From the NCBI GenBank assembly GCA_958407465.1, contig CATYIV010000044.1, positions 1-12,985 of the forward strand: a DNA stretch of 12,985 bases, read 5' to 3'. The notes below the pieces were generated by a model. It was not told the origin of the DNA, made no database searches, and saw only the letters and a list, made by a program, of their open reading frames with translations. Position numbers and translations under genes: made by a program. Below are positions 6,639-12,985 of the stretch, in pieces (the stretch's first letter is position 1; every line of letters begins with the position of its first letter). Origin of the DNA: an uncultured Collinsella sp. (lineage in GTDB: Bacteria > Actinomycetota > Coriobacteriia > Coriobacteriales > Coriobacteriaceae).

Positions 6639-7559
6639 ATGCGTATTGTGTTTATGGGTACGCCTGATTTTGCTGTGCCTTCGCTGACTTCGCTTGTTGA
6701 GGCTGGGAATGAGATTGCGCTCGTAATTACTCGTCCCGATGCTGTTCGTGGGCGTGGTAAGAAGCTTGAGCCTTCTCCTGTTAAGTCCAAGGCGCTTGAG
6801 TTGGGGTTGCCGGTTGTTGAGGCCAATCGTATGACGCCTGATGTTGTTGAGGCGCTTCAGGCTGCCCAGGCTGACATTTTCTGTGTGGCTGCCTATGGCT
6901 GCATTTTGCCTGATGAGGTACTGCATATGGCGCCGCTTGGTATTGTGAATGTTCATGCTTCGCTGCTGCCGCGTTGGCGTGGCGCTGCTCCCATTCAGCG
7001 TGCCATTCTTGCTGGTGACGAGGTTGCTGGCGTTTCCATTATGCGCATTGGGCATGGCGTGGATACGGGCGCTTATTGCGCGCAGGTCTCGACCTCGGTT
7101 GCGGGTAAGCATGCCGAGGCACTGACCATGGAGCTTGGCGAGCTGGGCGGCAAGCTGCTGGCGGATACGCTGCCGTCGGTTGCCGATGGCACCGCCGTGT
7201 GGACTGAACAGGATGAGTCGCTCGTTACGCATGCTGCCAAGATTTCTAAGCAGGAGATGCGTCTGGATCCGCAGATGGGGGCGCTCGACTGCGTGCGCCA
7301 CGTGTTGGCTTCGTCCGATACCGCGCCTGCTCGCTGCGTGATTGCCGGCAAGACCGTGCGTGTGCTCGATGCCGCGCCTGCTGACGTGTCGCTTGGCGAG
7401 GGCGCTGTTGCCGCCAAGAGCAAGCGTGTCTATCTGGGCCTTTCCGATGGCGCGGTAGAGCTGCTCGAGGTTAAGCCCGACGGTAAGCGTGCCATGGCCG
7501 CTTCGGCCTGGGCTGCCGGCCTGCAGGGTGCCGAACTTAGGTGGGGTGTACTGTCATGA
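6639..7559 (+). CDS. fmt: Methionyl-tRNA formyltransferase
   Basis: Transfers a formyl group from 10-formyltetrahydrofolate to initiator Met-tRNA so that translation can begin with formylmethionine, which Def later trims. Its 306 residues are near the family norm. The N-terminal Rossmann-like domain begins RIVFMGTPDFA. The catalytic and folate-site cluster is NVHASLLPRWRGAAPIQ, with Asn104 and His106, and Asp142 lies in GHGVDTGAY. A smaller C-terminal tRNA-binding domain follows from about 205. The ATG is 9 nt after GAGGGGAG. Its TGA overlaps the rsmB ATG (ATGA), so the two are translationally coupled. Codons in the first half strongly prefer T over C in the third position (17 T and 1 C in codons 2-31), unlike gltX (6 T and 15 C). 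Confidence 0.96.
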   Translation: MRIVFMGTPDFAVPSLTSLVEAGNEIALVITRPDAVRGRGKKLEPSPVKSKALELGLPVVEANRMTPDVVEALQAAQADIFCVAAYGCILPDEVLHMAPLGIVNVHASLLPRWRGAAPIQRAILAGDEVAGVSIMRIGHGVDTGAYCAQVSTSVAGKHAEALTMELGELGGKLLADTLPSVADGTAVWTEQDESLVTHAAKISKQEMRLDPQMGALDCVRHVLASSDTAPARCVIAGKTVRVLDAAPADVSLGEGAVAAKSKRVYLGLSDGAVELLEVKPDGKRAMAASAWAAGLQGAELRWGVLS

Positions 7560-8956
7560 GCAAGTTGTCTCCCGCTCGCAAGCTTGCGCTCGATGTGTTG
7601 ATGGAGGCCGATCGTCGCGGCATGTATGCGCGCGACGTGTTGTCTTCCCGTGCTTCCGCCAAGGCCATCGACCAGCGCGATTCCGCGTTTGCCGCTCGCT
7701 TGGCGCTCGGTGTTGCCGCGACGCAGGGCATTTTGGATGAGTTGCTCGATCAATTTTTGGATAAGCCCAAAAAGGTCGCGCCGCGCGTTCGCATGGCGCT
7801 TCGCATCTCGGCCTTCGAGATGCTCTACCTGCATACCCCTGGCCGAGTTGCCGTGAGTCAGGGCGTTGAGCTGGTTCGTAGCGGCGCTAAGTCGGCTGCC
7901 GGTCTGGCGAACGCCGTGCTGCATAAGGTCGCGGACAACGTCGAGGACTTTGCCGCCGCCGCGGGTGCTGATGAGTCCGAGCGCCGTTTGGTTCGCCTGT
8001 CTCGCCTGATGGGTCTACCGCGTTGGCTGTGCGCTCGCATTATGGCATCGTTCGACACGCCAGAGGGTTCACTTAACTTTGCCGGCAATCTGGCCCCCGC
8101 GCCGCTGGCCCTGCATGAGAACGCCTTTGCGACCAAGCCCGATCCGTATATCTCGCAGCTCGTCGCGCCTGTCTTCCCGGGCTGCCATGCCCCGGTTGAT
8201 GCCCAGGTTACCGTTGCTTCGGGTGTGTTTGAGCGTGCTGCCGCGGTGGCATCTGATCTCAATGCGCAGCTTATCGCTACAGCTGCCACGCGCCCTGGTA
8301 GCTGCCTTGAGATTGGTGCCGGTCGTGGCACCAAGACCTATGTGATGATGTGCCAGGCCAAGCGTGCCGGCTACGATCGTCAGCACACCGCGCTCGATCT
8401 GCACGACCGCAAGTGCGATCAAAATCTCGCGCGTCTGCATAAGGCCGGTATCAAGGGTGTTCGCACGGTCTCGGGCGATGCCTGCGAGCTCGATGCGGTC
8501 CTCACGTCGTTCGATGCCATGCTTGGTAAGCCTGTCCTGTTCGATACGGTGTTTATCGATGCCCCGTGCTCGGGTACCGGCACCATGCGCCGTCATCCTG
8601 AGATCCCGTGGCGCCTAACTGAGAACGACGTTACGACCGAGTTGCCCAAATTGCAGCTTACGATGCTCAAGGAAGCCGCCGCGCGCGTGGCCGCCGGCGG
8701 CGAGCTCATCTATGCAACCTGCTCGGTCTTCGACGAGGAGAACACGCAGGTGGTGGACGCGTTCCTTGCTTCTCCCGAGGGTTCCGGCTTTAGCGTGGCG
8801 CCGCTTTCCGAAGCACAGATTCTGCAACTCCCCGAGTTCGATCAGGCCAAGAAGCTCGTTTCCGTACGCCAGAACGATCGAGGCCTCTTCCAAAGCGTTC
8901 CCGTAAACGCCGACTCCTACGACGGCCACTTCTGCGCCAGACTGGTCCGCAAGTAA
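7556..8956 (+). CDS. rsmB: 16S rRNA cytosine-5 methyltransferase, RsmB/Sun family
   Basis: Methylates a cytosine of 16S rRNA (C967 in E. coli) with SAM. It has 466 residues from the ATG at 7556, which overlaps the fmt stop codon and has AGGTGG upstream. A GTG at 7541 in the same frame would add five residues and is less likely. The N-terminal NusB-like helical RNA-binding domain covers about 1-135. The C-terminal methyltransferase domain carries DAPCSGTG (335-342, Cys338) and ATCS (387-390, catalytic Cys389), the two cysteines of the RNA m5C methyltransferase mechanism. Motif I is odd: LEIGAGRGTKT (251-261) replaces the near-invariant DLCAAPGGKT, and the usual QDxxAQ-type motif before it is not recognisable. 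RsmB could therefore be an early diverged variant, but the catalytic cysteines support activity. It is the last gene of the plus-strand run. Confidence 0.9.
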   Translation: MSKLSPARKLALDVLMEADRRGMYARDVLSSRASAKAIDQRDSAFAARLALGVAATQGILDELLDQFLDKPKKVAPRVRMALRISAFEMLYLHTPGRVAVSQGVELVRSGAKSAAGLANAVLHKVADNVEDFAAAAGADESERRLVRLSRLMGLPRWLCARIMASFDTPEGSLNFAGNLAPAPLALHENAFATKPDPYISQLVAPVFPGCHAPVDAQVTVASGVFERAAAVASDLNAQLIATAATRPGSCLEIGAGRGTKTYVMMCQAKRAGYDRQHTALDLHDRKCDQNLARLHKAGIKGVRTVSGDACELDAVLTSFDAMLGKPVLFDTVFIDAPCSGTGTMRRHPEIPWRLTENDVTTELPKLQLTMLKEAAARVAAGGELIYATCSVFDEENTQVVDAFLASPEGSGFSVAPLSEAQILQLPEFDQAKKLVSVRQNDRGLFQSVPVNADSYDGHFCARLVRK

Positions 8957-8962
8957 CTACTA

Positions 8963-9029
8963 AGTTGCGGTGAAATAGGGATTGAATAGCGGCTTCTAAC
9001 TGCCAAACAGTCCTTATTTCACCGCAACT
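8963..9029. repeat. Inverted repeat after rsmB
   Basis: The 15-bp arms AGTTGCGGTGAAATA (8963-8977) and its exact complement (9015-9029) extend inward to 22 pairs (8963-8984 with 9008-9029) with two G-U pairs. The loop is 23 nt. It begins 6 nt after the rsmB stop codon. No T-run follows and a proper terminator stands 29 nt further on, so it is more likely a dispersed palindromic element than the rsmB terminator. It differs in sequence from the inverted repeats at 1515-1606 and 6285-6421. Confidence 0.72.
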
Positions 9030-9057
9030 CATAGAGCCACCTTTAGCGCAAAGAAAT

Positions 9058-9087
9058 AGCCCCGCGATCGGTGTCGGTCGCGGGGCT
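9058..9087. terminator. Bidirectional terminator between rsmB and the FmdB-type gene
   Basis: A perfect 10-bp GC-rich stem (9058-9067 with 9078-9087) closes a 10-nt loop. On the minus strand it is followed by ATTTCTTTG, and on the plus strand by GCTTGGTTTCT. It lies between convergent genes, 9 nt beyond the stop codon of the minus-strand gene, and can serve both. The U-runs are interrupted on both sides. Confidence 0.75.
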
Positions 9088-9096
9088 GCTTGGTTT

Positions 9097-9333
9097 CTAG
9101 TGGTTATGCGGGCAGTTGGCGCAGCAGCCGCTGGTGGCGTTGGTGCTGGAACCACCGCTTCGCTGGTCGGTGTTGTAGAAACCGCTGCCTTCGAACTTAA
9201 TGCCGCTGGCCGAGAACGTCTTGGATGCCGGGGCACCGCAGCTAGGGCATACGACCTCGGGCGTCTCGGACATGGGGTGCTCAACCTCAAACACGTTGCC
9301 GCAGCTCGTGCACTTGTAATCGTAGCGCGCCAT
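9097..9333 (-). CDS. FmdB-family zinc ribbon protein
   Basis: A 78-residue protein of the FmdB family, named after a putative regulator of formamidase; the molecular role of most members is unknown. It starts MARYDYKC, typical of the family. It has a zinc ribbon of Cys8, Cys11, Cys29 and Cys32 (two CxxC pairs), then the common KFEGSGFYNTD stretch (46-56) and a Gly/Ser/Thr-rich tail. The tail ends with Cys70, Cys71, Cys74, His76 and His78, which might bind a second metal ion; this is inference. No signal peptide or membrane segment is visible. The ATG has AAAGGAAG just upstream on the minus strand. It lies 88 nt downstream of the glucanotransferase fusion, with a hairpin between them, so co-transcription is uncertain. 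Confidence 0.88.
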   Translation of the reverse strand: MARYDYKCTSCGNVFEVEHPMSETPEVVCPSCGAPASKTFSASGIKFEGSGFYNTDQRSGGSSTNATSGCCANCPHNH

Positions 9334-9355
9334 AATACTTCCTTTTCAGCACAAA

Positions 9356-9377
9356 GCGGGCAGATCGCTCTGCCCGC
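9356..9377 (-). terminator. Hairpin between the GH13-GH77 gene and the FmdB-type gene
   Basis: A perfect 9-bp stem (9356-9364 with 9369-9377) has a TCGC loop. On the minus strand it is followed by TTTGTGC, a short U-run, and preceded by a run of A/T. It may end the upstream glucanotransferase transcript, fully or in part, or form part of the leader of the zinc ribbon gene, whose start is 22 nt away. Confidence 0.5.
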
Positions 9378-9421
9378 AAAAATTCAAACAGCTGTAACTG
9401 TACCCTATATCGGGGGTTTTA

Positions 9422-12400
9422 TCACGCTTCGCCCCAGAATCTATGAGTGTTGCGCAGGAGCTTCGCAGTTTTCTCCTCGGCTGCAGCAACGTCGGCCTCG
9501 TCAGCCTGCCATGTCCAGTTGCCTGTGGCTACACCCGGCACGTTCATACGTGCATCGTCGCCCAGTCCCAGCACGTCCTGCAGCGGCATCATCACGAGCG
9601 GTGCACCGCTTGCCAGGGCATTGCCCATGAGCTCGCTTGCCAATGTAATGCCGCTCGGCTCATCGCCGCCTGCAAAGGAGCGCGTGCACCAGCCGGCAAG
9701 TGTCGAGGTGTCGTGCGTCGAGGTGTACAGGATCTTTCCCGGTGTGGGGTGAATTCCGCAACGAACGTCGTAGTCGCTAAACTCCAGCACGTCCATGCCG
9801 GGGAAGCCGCAGGTCGAAGCCATGGCGCGAACGCCGGGCGTCAGATAGCCCAGATCCTCGGCGATAAAGTTGAGCGGGCCCAGCTCGTCATAGGCGGTCT
9901 GGAACAGGTCCTTGCCCGGGCCTGCCAGCCAGCGGCCGTCGGCACAGGCCTTACCGGCGGGAATGCTAAAGTAGCTGTGGAAGCCCAGGAAGTGGTCCAG
10001 GCGCACGCGGTCGTAGAGCGAAAACGCACGACGCAGGCGGTCCATCCACCAGCGATAGCCGTTCTCCTTCATGCGATCCCACCGGAAGGTGGGGTTGCCC
10101 CATACCTGGCCCTCGGGCGCAAAGTTGTCGGGCGGCGCGCCCGAAATCTCAATCGCCTTGCCGGTATCGGACAGCCAGAAGTTCTCGGGCTCGCTCCACG
10201 CGTCGGCCGAATCGTCCGAGACATACATCGGGATATCGCCGATGACCTCGATGCCCTTCTTGTGCGCATAGTTCATGAGCTCGCACCAGGCAAGGTCAAA
10301 GCGATACTGCATGTACGCCTGCAGCTCGGCCTCGTCGTGGAAGCGCTTGTCATCGATTAGATACTCGTTGTAGCGCGCTACATCTGCCGGCCAATCGTGG
10401 CGCGACTCGCCCTCAAAGTACTTCTTAACGGCCATGTAGACGCAGTACTTTTCGAGCCAATCAGCGTTGCGATGTTTAAACGCCGTGTACAGCGGGTCGG
10501 CATCCTCGCCGCCGTGAGCCTTCCATGCAGCAAAGTCGGCGGCCAGCTCCTCGTGACTCTCGGGCAGCAGGTCAATATTGCCCGCAAAGGCCGAAGGCCC
10601 AGCGTAAGGGGAGCGGAAGAAGTCCGTCGGGTTGACGGGCAGGACTTGCCAGTAGCGCATGCCCATAGCGGCCAGATGGTCGATAAAGCGACGCGTGGGC
10701 GCACCGATTGTGCCGGGCTTGCCGTCATCGGTCGGCACCGAGGTGATGTGGCACACAACGCCCGCGCCATGATCGAGCGGCTCCTGCAGGCGCTTCTCGG
10801 CATGGTGATAGATGATCGAAGAGCCCAGCGGGTACAGGTCGAGCGTGACGGTACCGTTGTGGATCTCGCACTCGTGACCGCTGATCACGTCGCTCGCGCA
10901 TTCGCCGAGCGCCGGAATCGTCACGCGGTGCGAATTGCGCAGGCTGCGGTTGATGATAACCGTCGCGGCCTCGCCGTCTTTGCCCGTGCGGGTGTAAGCC
11001 AAGACTTCGTCGTTGAGCGCAAAGGCCTTGATCTCGCCATCGACCATAAAGGGCAGCGCACGGCGCACGGCAGACGCGTTCTTAACGATGGCCAGTGTGT
11101 CGAAGTCGTGGAGTTGGTCCTTGGTCGGCAGGGTGCGGCGGTTGCCCGGGTCGGTAAGGCCCTCCAAGCCGTACTCGTCGCCGTAATAGATTGAGGGTAC
11201 ACCCGGGAAGGTCATCTGCATGAGCGTCGCCAGCCAAAAACGGCTCTTGGCCAGGCCCATCGAGTTATCGTCCAGGCGCCATTTGCTGCGCTCGCTCTCG
11301 GGCAGCTGCGACTCGTCGGGGCCACCGCCGAGCACCGAGATGATACGCGGACGGTCGTGGCTCGAAAGCAGATTGAGCGCGCAGGCCAGTGCCTCGCGCG
11401 GGTAGTTCTCGCGCAGGGTTTCGATATCCTCGGCTGCCTGGTAAGCGTTCTTGTAGCCCATCAAAAAGCCGATGACCATGTCGCGGAAGGGGTAGTCCAT
11501 GGCGGAGTCGAGCTCCGAGCCCTGCAGATAGCGGCGCAGGTGGCCATAGCTGATCTTGTTGGAGGCGTCTTCCCAGACTTCGCCGAGCAGCAGCGCGTCG
11601 GGCTTCTCGGCGAGCACGGCCTTTTTGATCTCGGCCAGGAAGTCGTCGGAAAGCTCGTCGGCCACATCGAGTCGCCAGCCATGGGCACCGGCGCGCAGCC
11701 ATTTACGGATCACGCCGTCCTTGCCCAGGAGCCGCTCGCGCACCAGTTCGGAGCTCTCATTGATGGCGGGCATGTTGCCCACGCCCCACCAGCAGTCATA
11801 CGAACCGTCCTCATGGAAGTAAAATGCATCGCGCCACGGCGAGTCCTCGCTCTGCCAAGCACCGACGCCGGGATAATTGCCGTAGCGGTTAAAGTAGATC
11901 GAGTCGTCGCCCGTATGGTTGAACACACCGTCCAGAATGATGGAAATGCCAAGCTTCTCGGCCGCCTCGCACAGCTCGGTAAAGTCCTGCTCGGTGCCCA
12001 GAATCGGGTCGATCTTGGTGTAGTCGGCCGTGTCGTAGCGGTGGTTGCTCGCGGCCTCAAAGATGGGGTTGAGGTAGATGGCCGTAAAGCCTAGCTCGGC
12101 AATGCGGGGCAGGTCATTTTGGATACCCTTGAGCGAACCGCCGTAAAAATCCCAGGTCTTGATGGAGCCGTCTTCGGCACGCTCGTACTCGGGCGGTTCG
12201 TTCCAGTCCTCGACCATGCGGCGCTGGATTCCTTTGCGCGGTTTTTCAACTTCGGTAAGCGTGCGCTCGCGCCAGTTTTCGTCGCGGGCATAGCGGTCGG
12301 GGAAGATCTGGTAGACCATGCCACGCTCGTACCACTCAGGACGAACTTTGCGGTGCTTGTAGACGGTGATCTGGAAGGACGGGACCTCGGCGTAGTTGTA

Positions 12401-12718
12401 AGTTACGCCCTCGCCACCGGTGCGACCCTGCGGTGCGCCCAAACGGACCTCGGGCTGACCCTCGATATTGCAGATAAAGCTGTACCAGATAAGACAGGGC
12501 TCGGTGCACTCAAGCTCTACGGTAAATATGCCGTCGCCCTCGTGCGTCATGGGATACAGAGACTCACCGATCTCATCGACCCAGGTGCGCAGCGTAAGCG
12601 TTGCCTGGTTGGGGTCGGCATCCTCCAAAATCACCGAGAGCGAAACGGAAGTTCCAGTGGTCACAGCGCCAAACGGAGTGCGAAACTGCGGTAGACGGCT
12701 GTTGTGAATCAATCTCAT
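9422..12718 (-). CDS. GH13 alpha-glucan hydrolase fused to GH77 4-alpha-glucanotransferase
   Basis: A 1098-residue two-enzyme protein for cytoplasmic maltodextrin or glycogen use; there is no signal peptide. Residues 1-120 form a beta-rich N-terminal domain like those of neopullulanase-type enzymes. The GH13 barrel (about 130-560) has DGVFNH (263-268), nucleophile Asp351 in GWRLDVADE, acid/base Glu380 in LLGEVWED and Asp455 in SSHDRPR. NMPAIN (315-320) recalls the MPKLN motif of neopullulanases and cyclomaltodextrinases. A beta-sandwich tail leads to the GH77 domain (about 650-1098), which begins GAGVVCHITSVP. It has GDIPMYV (827-833), nucleophile Asp908 in VRLDHFLGF, acid/base Glu954 in IAEDLG and Asp1003 in THDTST. 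Both triads are complete. The GH13 part would trim or open branched or cyclic dextrins; the GH77 part would shuffle glucan chains as MalQ does. The ATG has only a weak ribosome site. Exact substrates cannot be read from sequence. Confidence 0.92.
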   Translation of the reverse strand: MRLIHNSRLPQFRTPFGAVTTGTSVSLSVILEDADPNQATLTLRTWVDEIGESLYPMTHEGDGIFTVELECTEPCLIWYSFICNIEGQPEVRLGAPQGRTGGEGVTYNYAEVPSFQITVYKHRKVRPEWYERGMVYQIFPDRYARDENWRERTLTEVEKPRKGIQRRMVEDWNEPPEYERAEDGSIKTWDFYGGSLKGIQNDLPRIAELGFTAIYLNPIFEAASNHRYDTADYTKIDPILGTEQDFTELCEAAEKLGISIILDGVFNHTGDDSIYFNRYGNYPGVGAWQSEDSPWRDAFYFHEDGSYDCWWGVGNMPAINESSELVRERLLGKDGVIRKWLRAGAHGWRLDVADELSDDFLAEIKKAVLAEKPDALLLGEVWEDASNKISYGHLRRYLQGSELDSAMDYPFRDMVIGFLMGYKNAYQAAEDIETLRENYPREALACALNLLSSHDRPRIISVLGGGPDESQLPESERSKWRLDDNSMGLAKSRFWLATLMQMTFPGVPSIYYGDEYGLEGLTDPGNRRTLPTKDQLHDFDTLAIVKNASAVRRALPFMVDGEIKAFALNDEVLAYTRTGKDGEAATVIINRSLRNSHRVTIPALGECASDVISGHECEIHNGTVTLDLYPLGSSIIYHHAEKRLQEPLDHGAGVVCHITSVPTDDGKPGTIGAPTRRFIDHLAAMGMRYWQVLPVNPTDFFRSPYAGPSAFAGNIDLLPESHEELAADFAAWKAHGGEDADPLYTAFKHRNADWLEKYCVYMAVKKYFEGESRHDWPADVARYNEYLIDDKRFHDEAELQAYMQYRFDLAWCELMNYAHKKGIEVIGDIPMYVSDDSADAWSEPENFWLSDTGKAIEISGAPPDNFAPEGQVWGNPTFRWDRMKENGYRWWMDRLRRAFSLYDRVRLDHFLGFHSYFSIPAGKACADGRWLAGPGKDLFQTAYDELGPLNFIAEDLGYLTPGVRAMASTCGFPGMDVLEFSDYDVRCGIHPTPGKILYTSTHDTSTLAGWCTRSFAGGDEPSGITLASELMGNALASGAPLVMMPLQDVLGLGDDARMNVPGVATGNWTWQADEADVAAAEEKTAKLLRNTHRFWGEA

Positions 12719-12985
12719 AATACGGTCCAGTTCAATAGAATCACGGCCTGCGGGCCATGGGCTTTACGCACAAGATATAAGTATATCTGTTGTACACAGG
12801 CTGTATAAACAACATCCGTTTACCATCGGCGAACGGTTGTCCTAGAAAATCGTTTTACCACCCAAATTATCGCGATATTTAAAAACGTCTATACCGATAC
12901 TATTTGTAGCCAAACAAAAGTACTTCGGTTTACTACGACGAATTGAATGATCTCAACCACAGTCATTTTGGTGATATTAAAACCG
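12719..12985 (-). promoter_or_regulatory. Promoter and operator-like region of the GH13-GH77 gene
   Basis: This AT-rich stretch holds no gene. On the minus strand a -10 box TATACT (12785-12780) pairs with a weak -35 box TTTATA (12809-12804) at 18 nt. The -10 box lies inside a dyad with perfect 7-bp arms (12773-12779 and 12782-12788). Further dyads are GTTGT (12789-12793) with ACAAC (12809-12813), and CCGTT (12816-12820) with AACGG (12832-12836). They overlap or flank the promoter, as repressor sites of sugar-responsive regulators often do. The predicted leader has a small hairpin (12742-12759). A 10-bp palindrome TATCGCGATA is at 12868-12877. No regulator gene is in the window. Confidence 0.45.

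Noticed and set aside
6162..7301. 379-codon minus-strand open frame over the def-fmt gap and fmt
   Set aside because: It overlaps fmt and the end of def, runs through the palindrome, and has a low-complexity Asn/Thr/Arg-rich translation with no family pattern.
7541..7555. Earlier GTG start for rsmB
   Set aside because: ATG 7556 forms the common ATGA coupling with the fmt stop codon and has AGGTGG at good distance.
10397..11194. 265-codon plus-strand open frame opposite the GH13-GH77 gene
   Set aside because: Antisense to conserved catalytic regions, with no motif or ribosome site.

Overview
This 13 kb window is high-GC bacterial chromosome with short intergenic gaps. Gene order, codon use and protein style suggest a gut actinobacterium of the Coriobacteriia, close to Collinsella. 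That assignment rests on general resemblance and no marker gene settles it. I found eight protein-coding genes and no RNA gene, CRISPR array or transposase gene.

Layout. Positions 1-1405: metK (S-adenosylmethionine synthetase) on the minus strand, with a strong intrinsic terminator at 55-88. Positions 1406-1702: a divergent intergenic region holding the metK leader, a 29-bp perfect inverted repeat and the gltX promoter. Positions 1703-8956: plus-strand information-processing genes, gltX (glutamyl-tRNA synthetase), a terminator, then priA, def, fmt and rsmB. These supply replication restart, removal of the formyl group from new proteins, formylation of initiator tRNA and methylation of 16S rRNA. 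priA and def are 18 nt apart and fmt and rsmB overlap by ATGA. A 362-nt gap with a large nested palindrome separates def from fmt. Positions 8957-9096: an inverted repeat and a bidirectional terminator between convergent genes. Positions 9097-12718, minus strand: a small FmdB-type zinc ribbon protein, and upstream of it a 1098-residue protein joining a GH13 alpha-glucan hydrolase to a GH77 4-alpha-glucanotransferase. Positions 12719-12985: AT-rich, no gene, with the promoter and operator-like dyads of the fusion gene.

The genes are mostly housekeeping; the unusual features are details. PriA begins with QLSLF, which matches the bacterial sliding-clamp-binding consensus, followed by a Pro/Ala-rich linker. 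The GH13-GH77 fusion puts two steps of cytoplasmic maltodextrin processing in one chain. RsmB has an unusual SAM-binding motif. Three unrelated long inverted repeats sit in three intergenic gaps and look like dispersed palindromic elements. fmt shows a clear shift to T-ending codons compared with gltX. I see no complete new defence or mobile system here.
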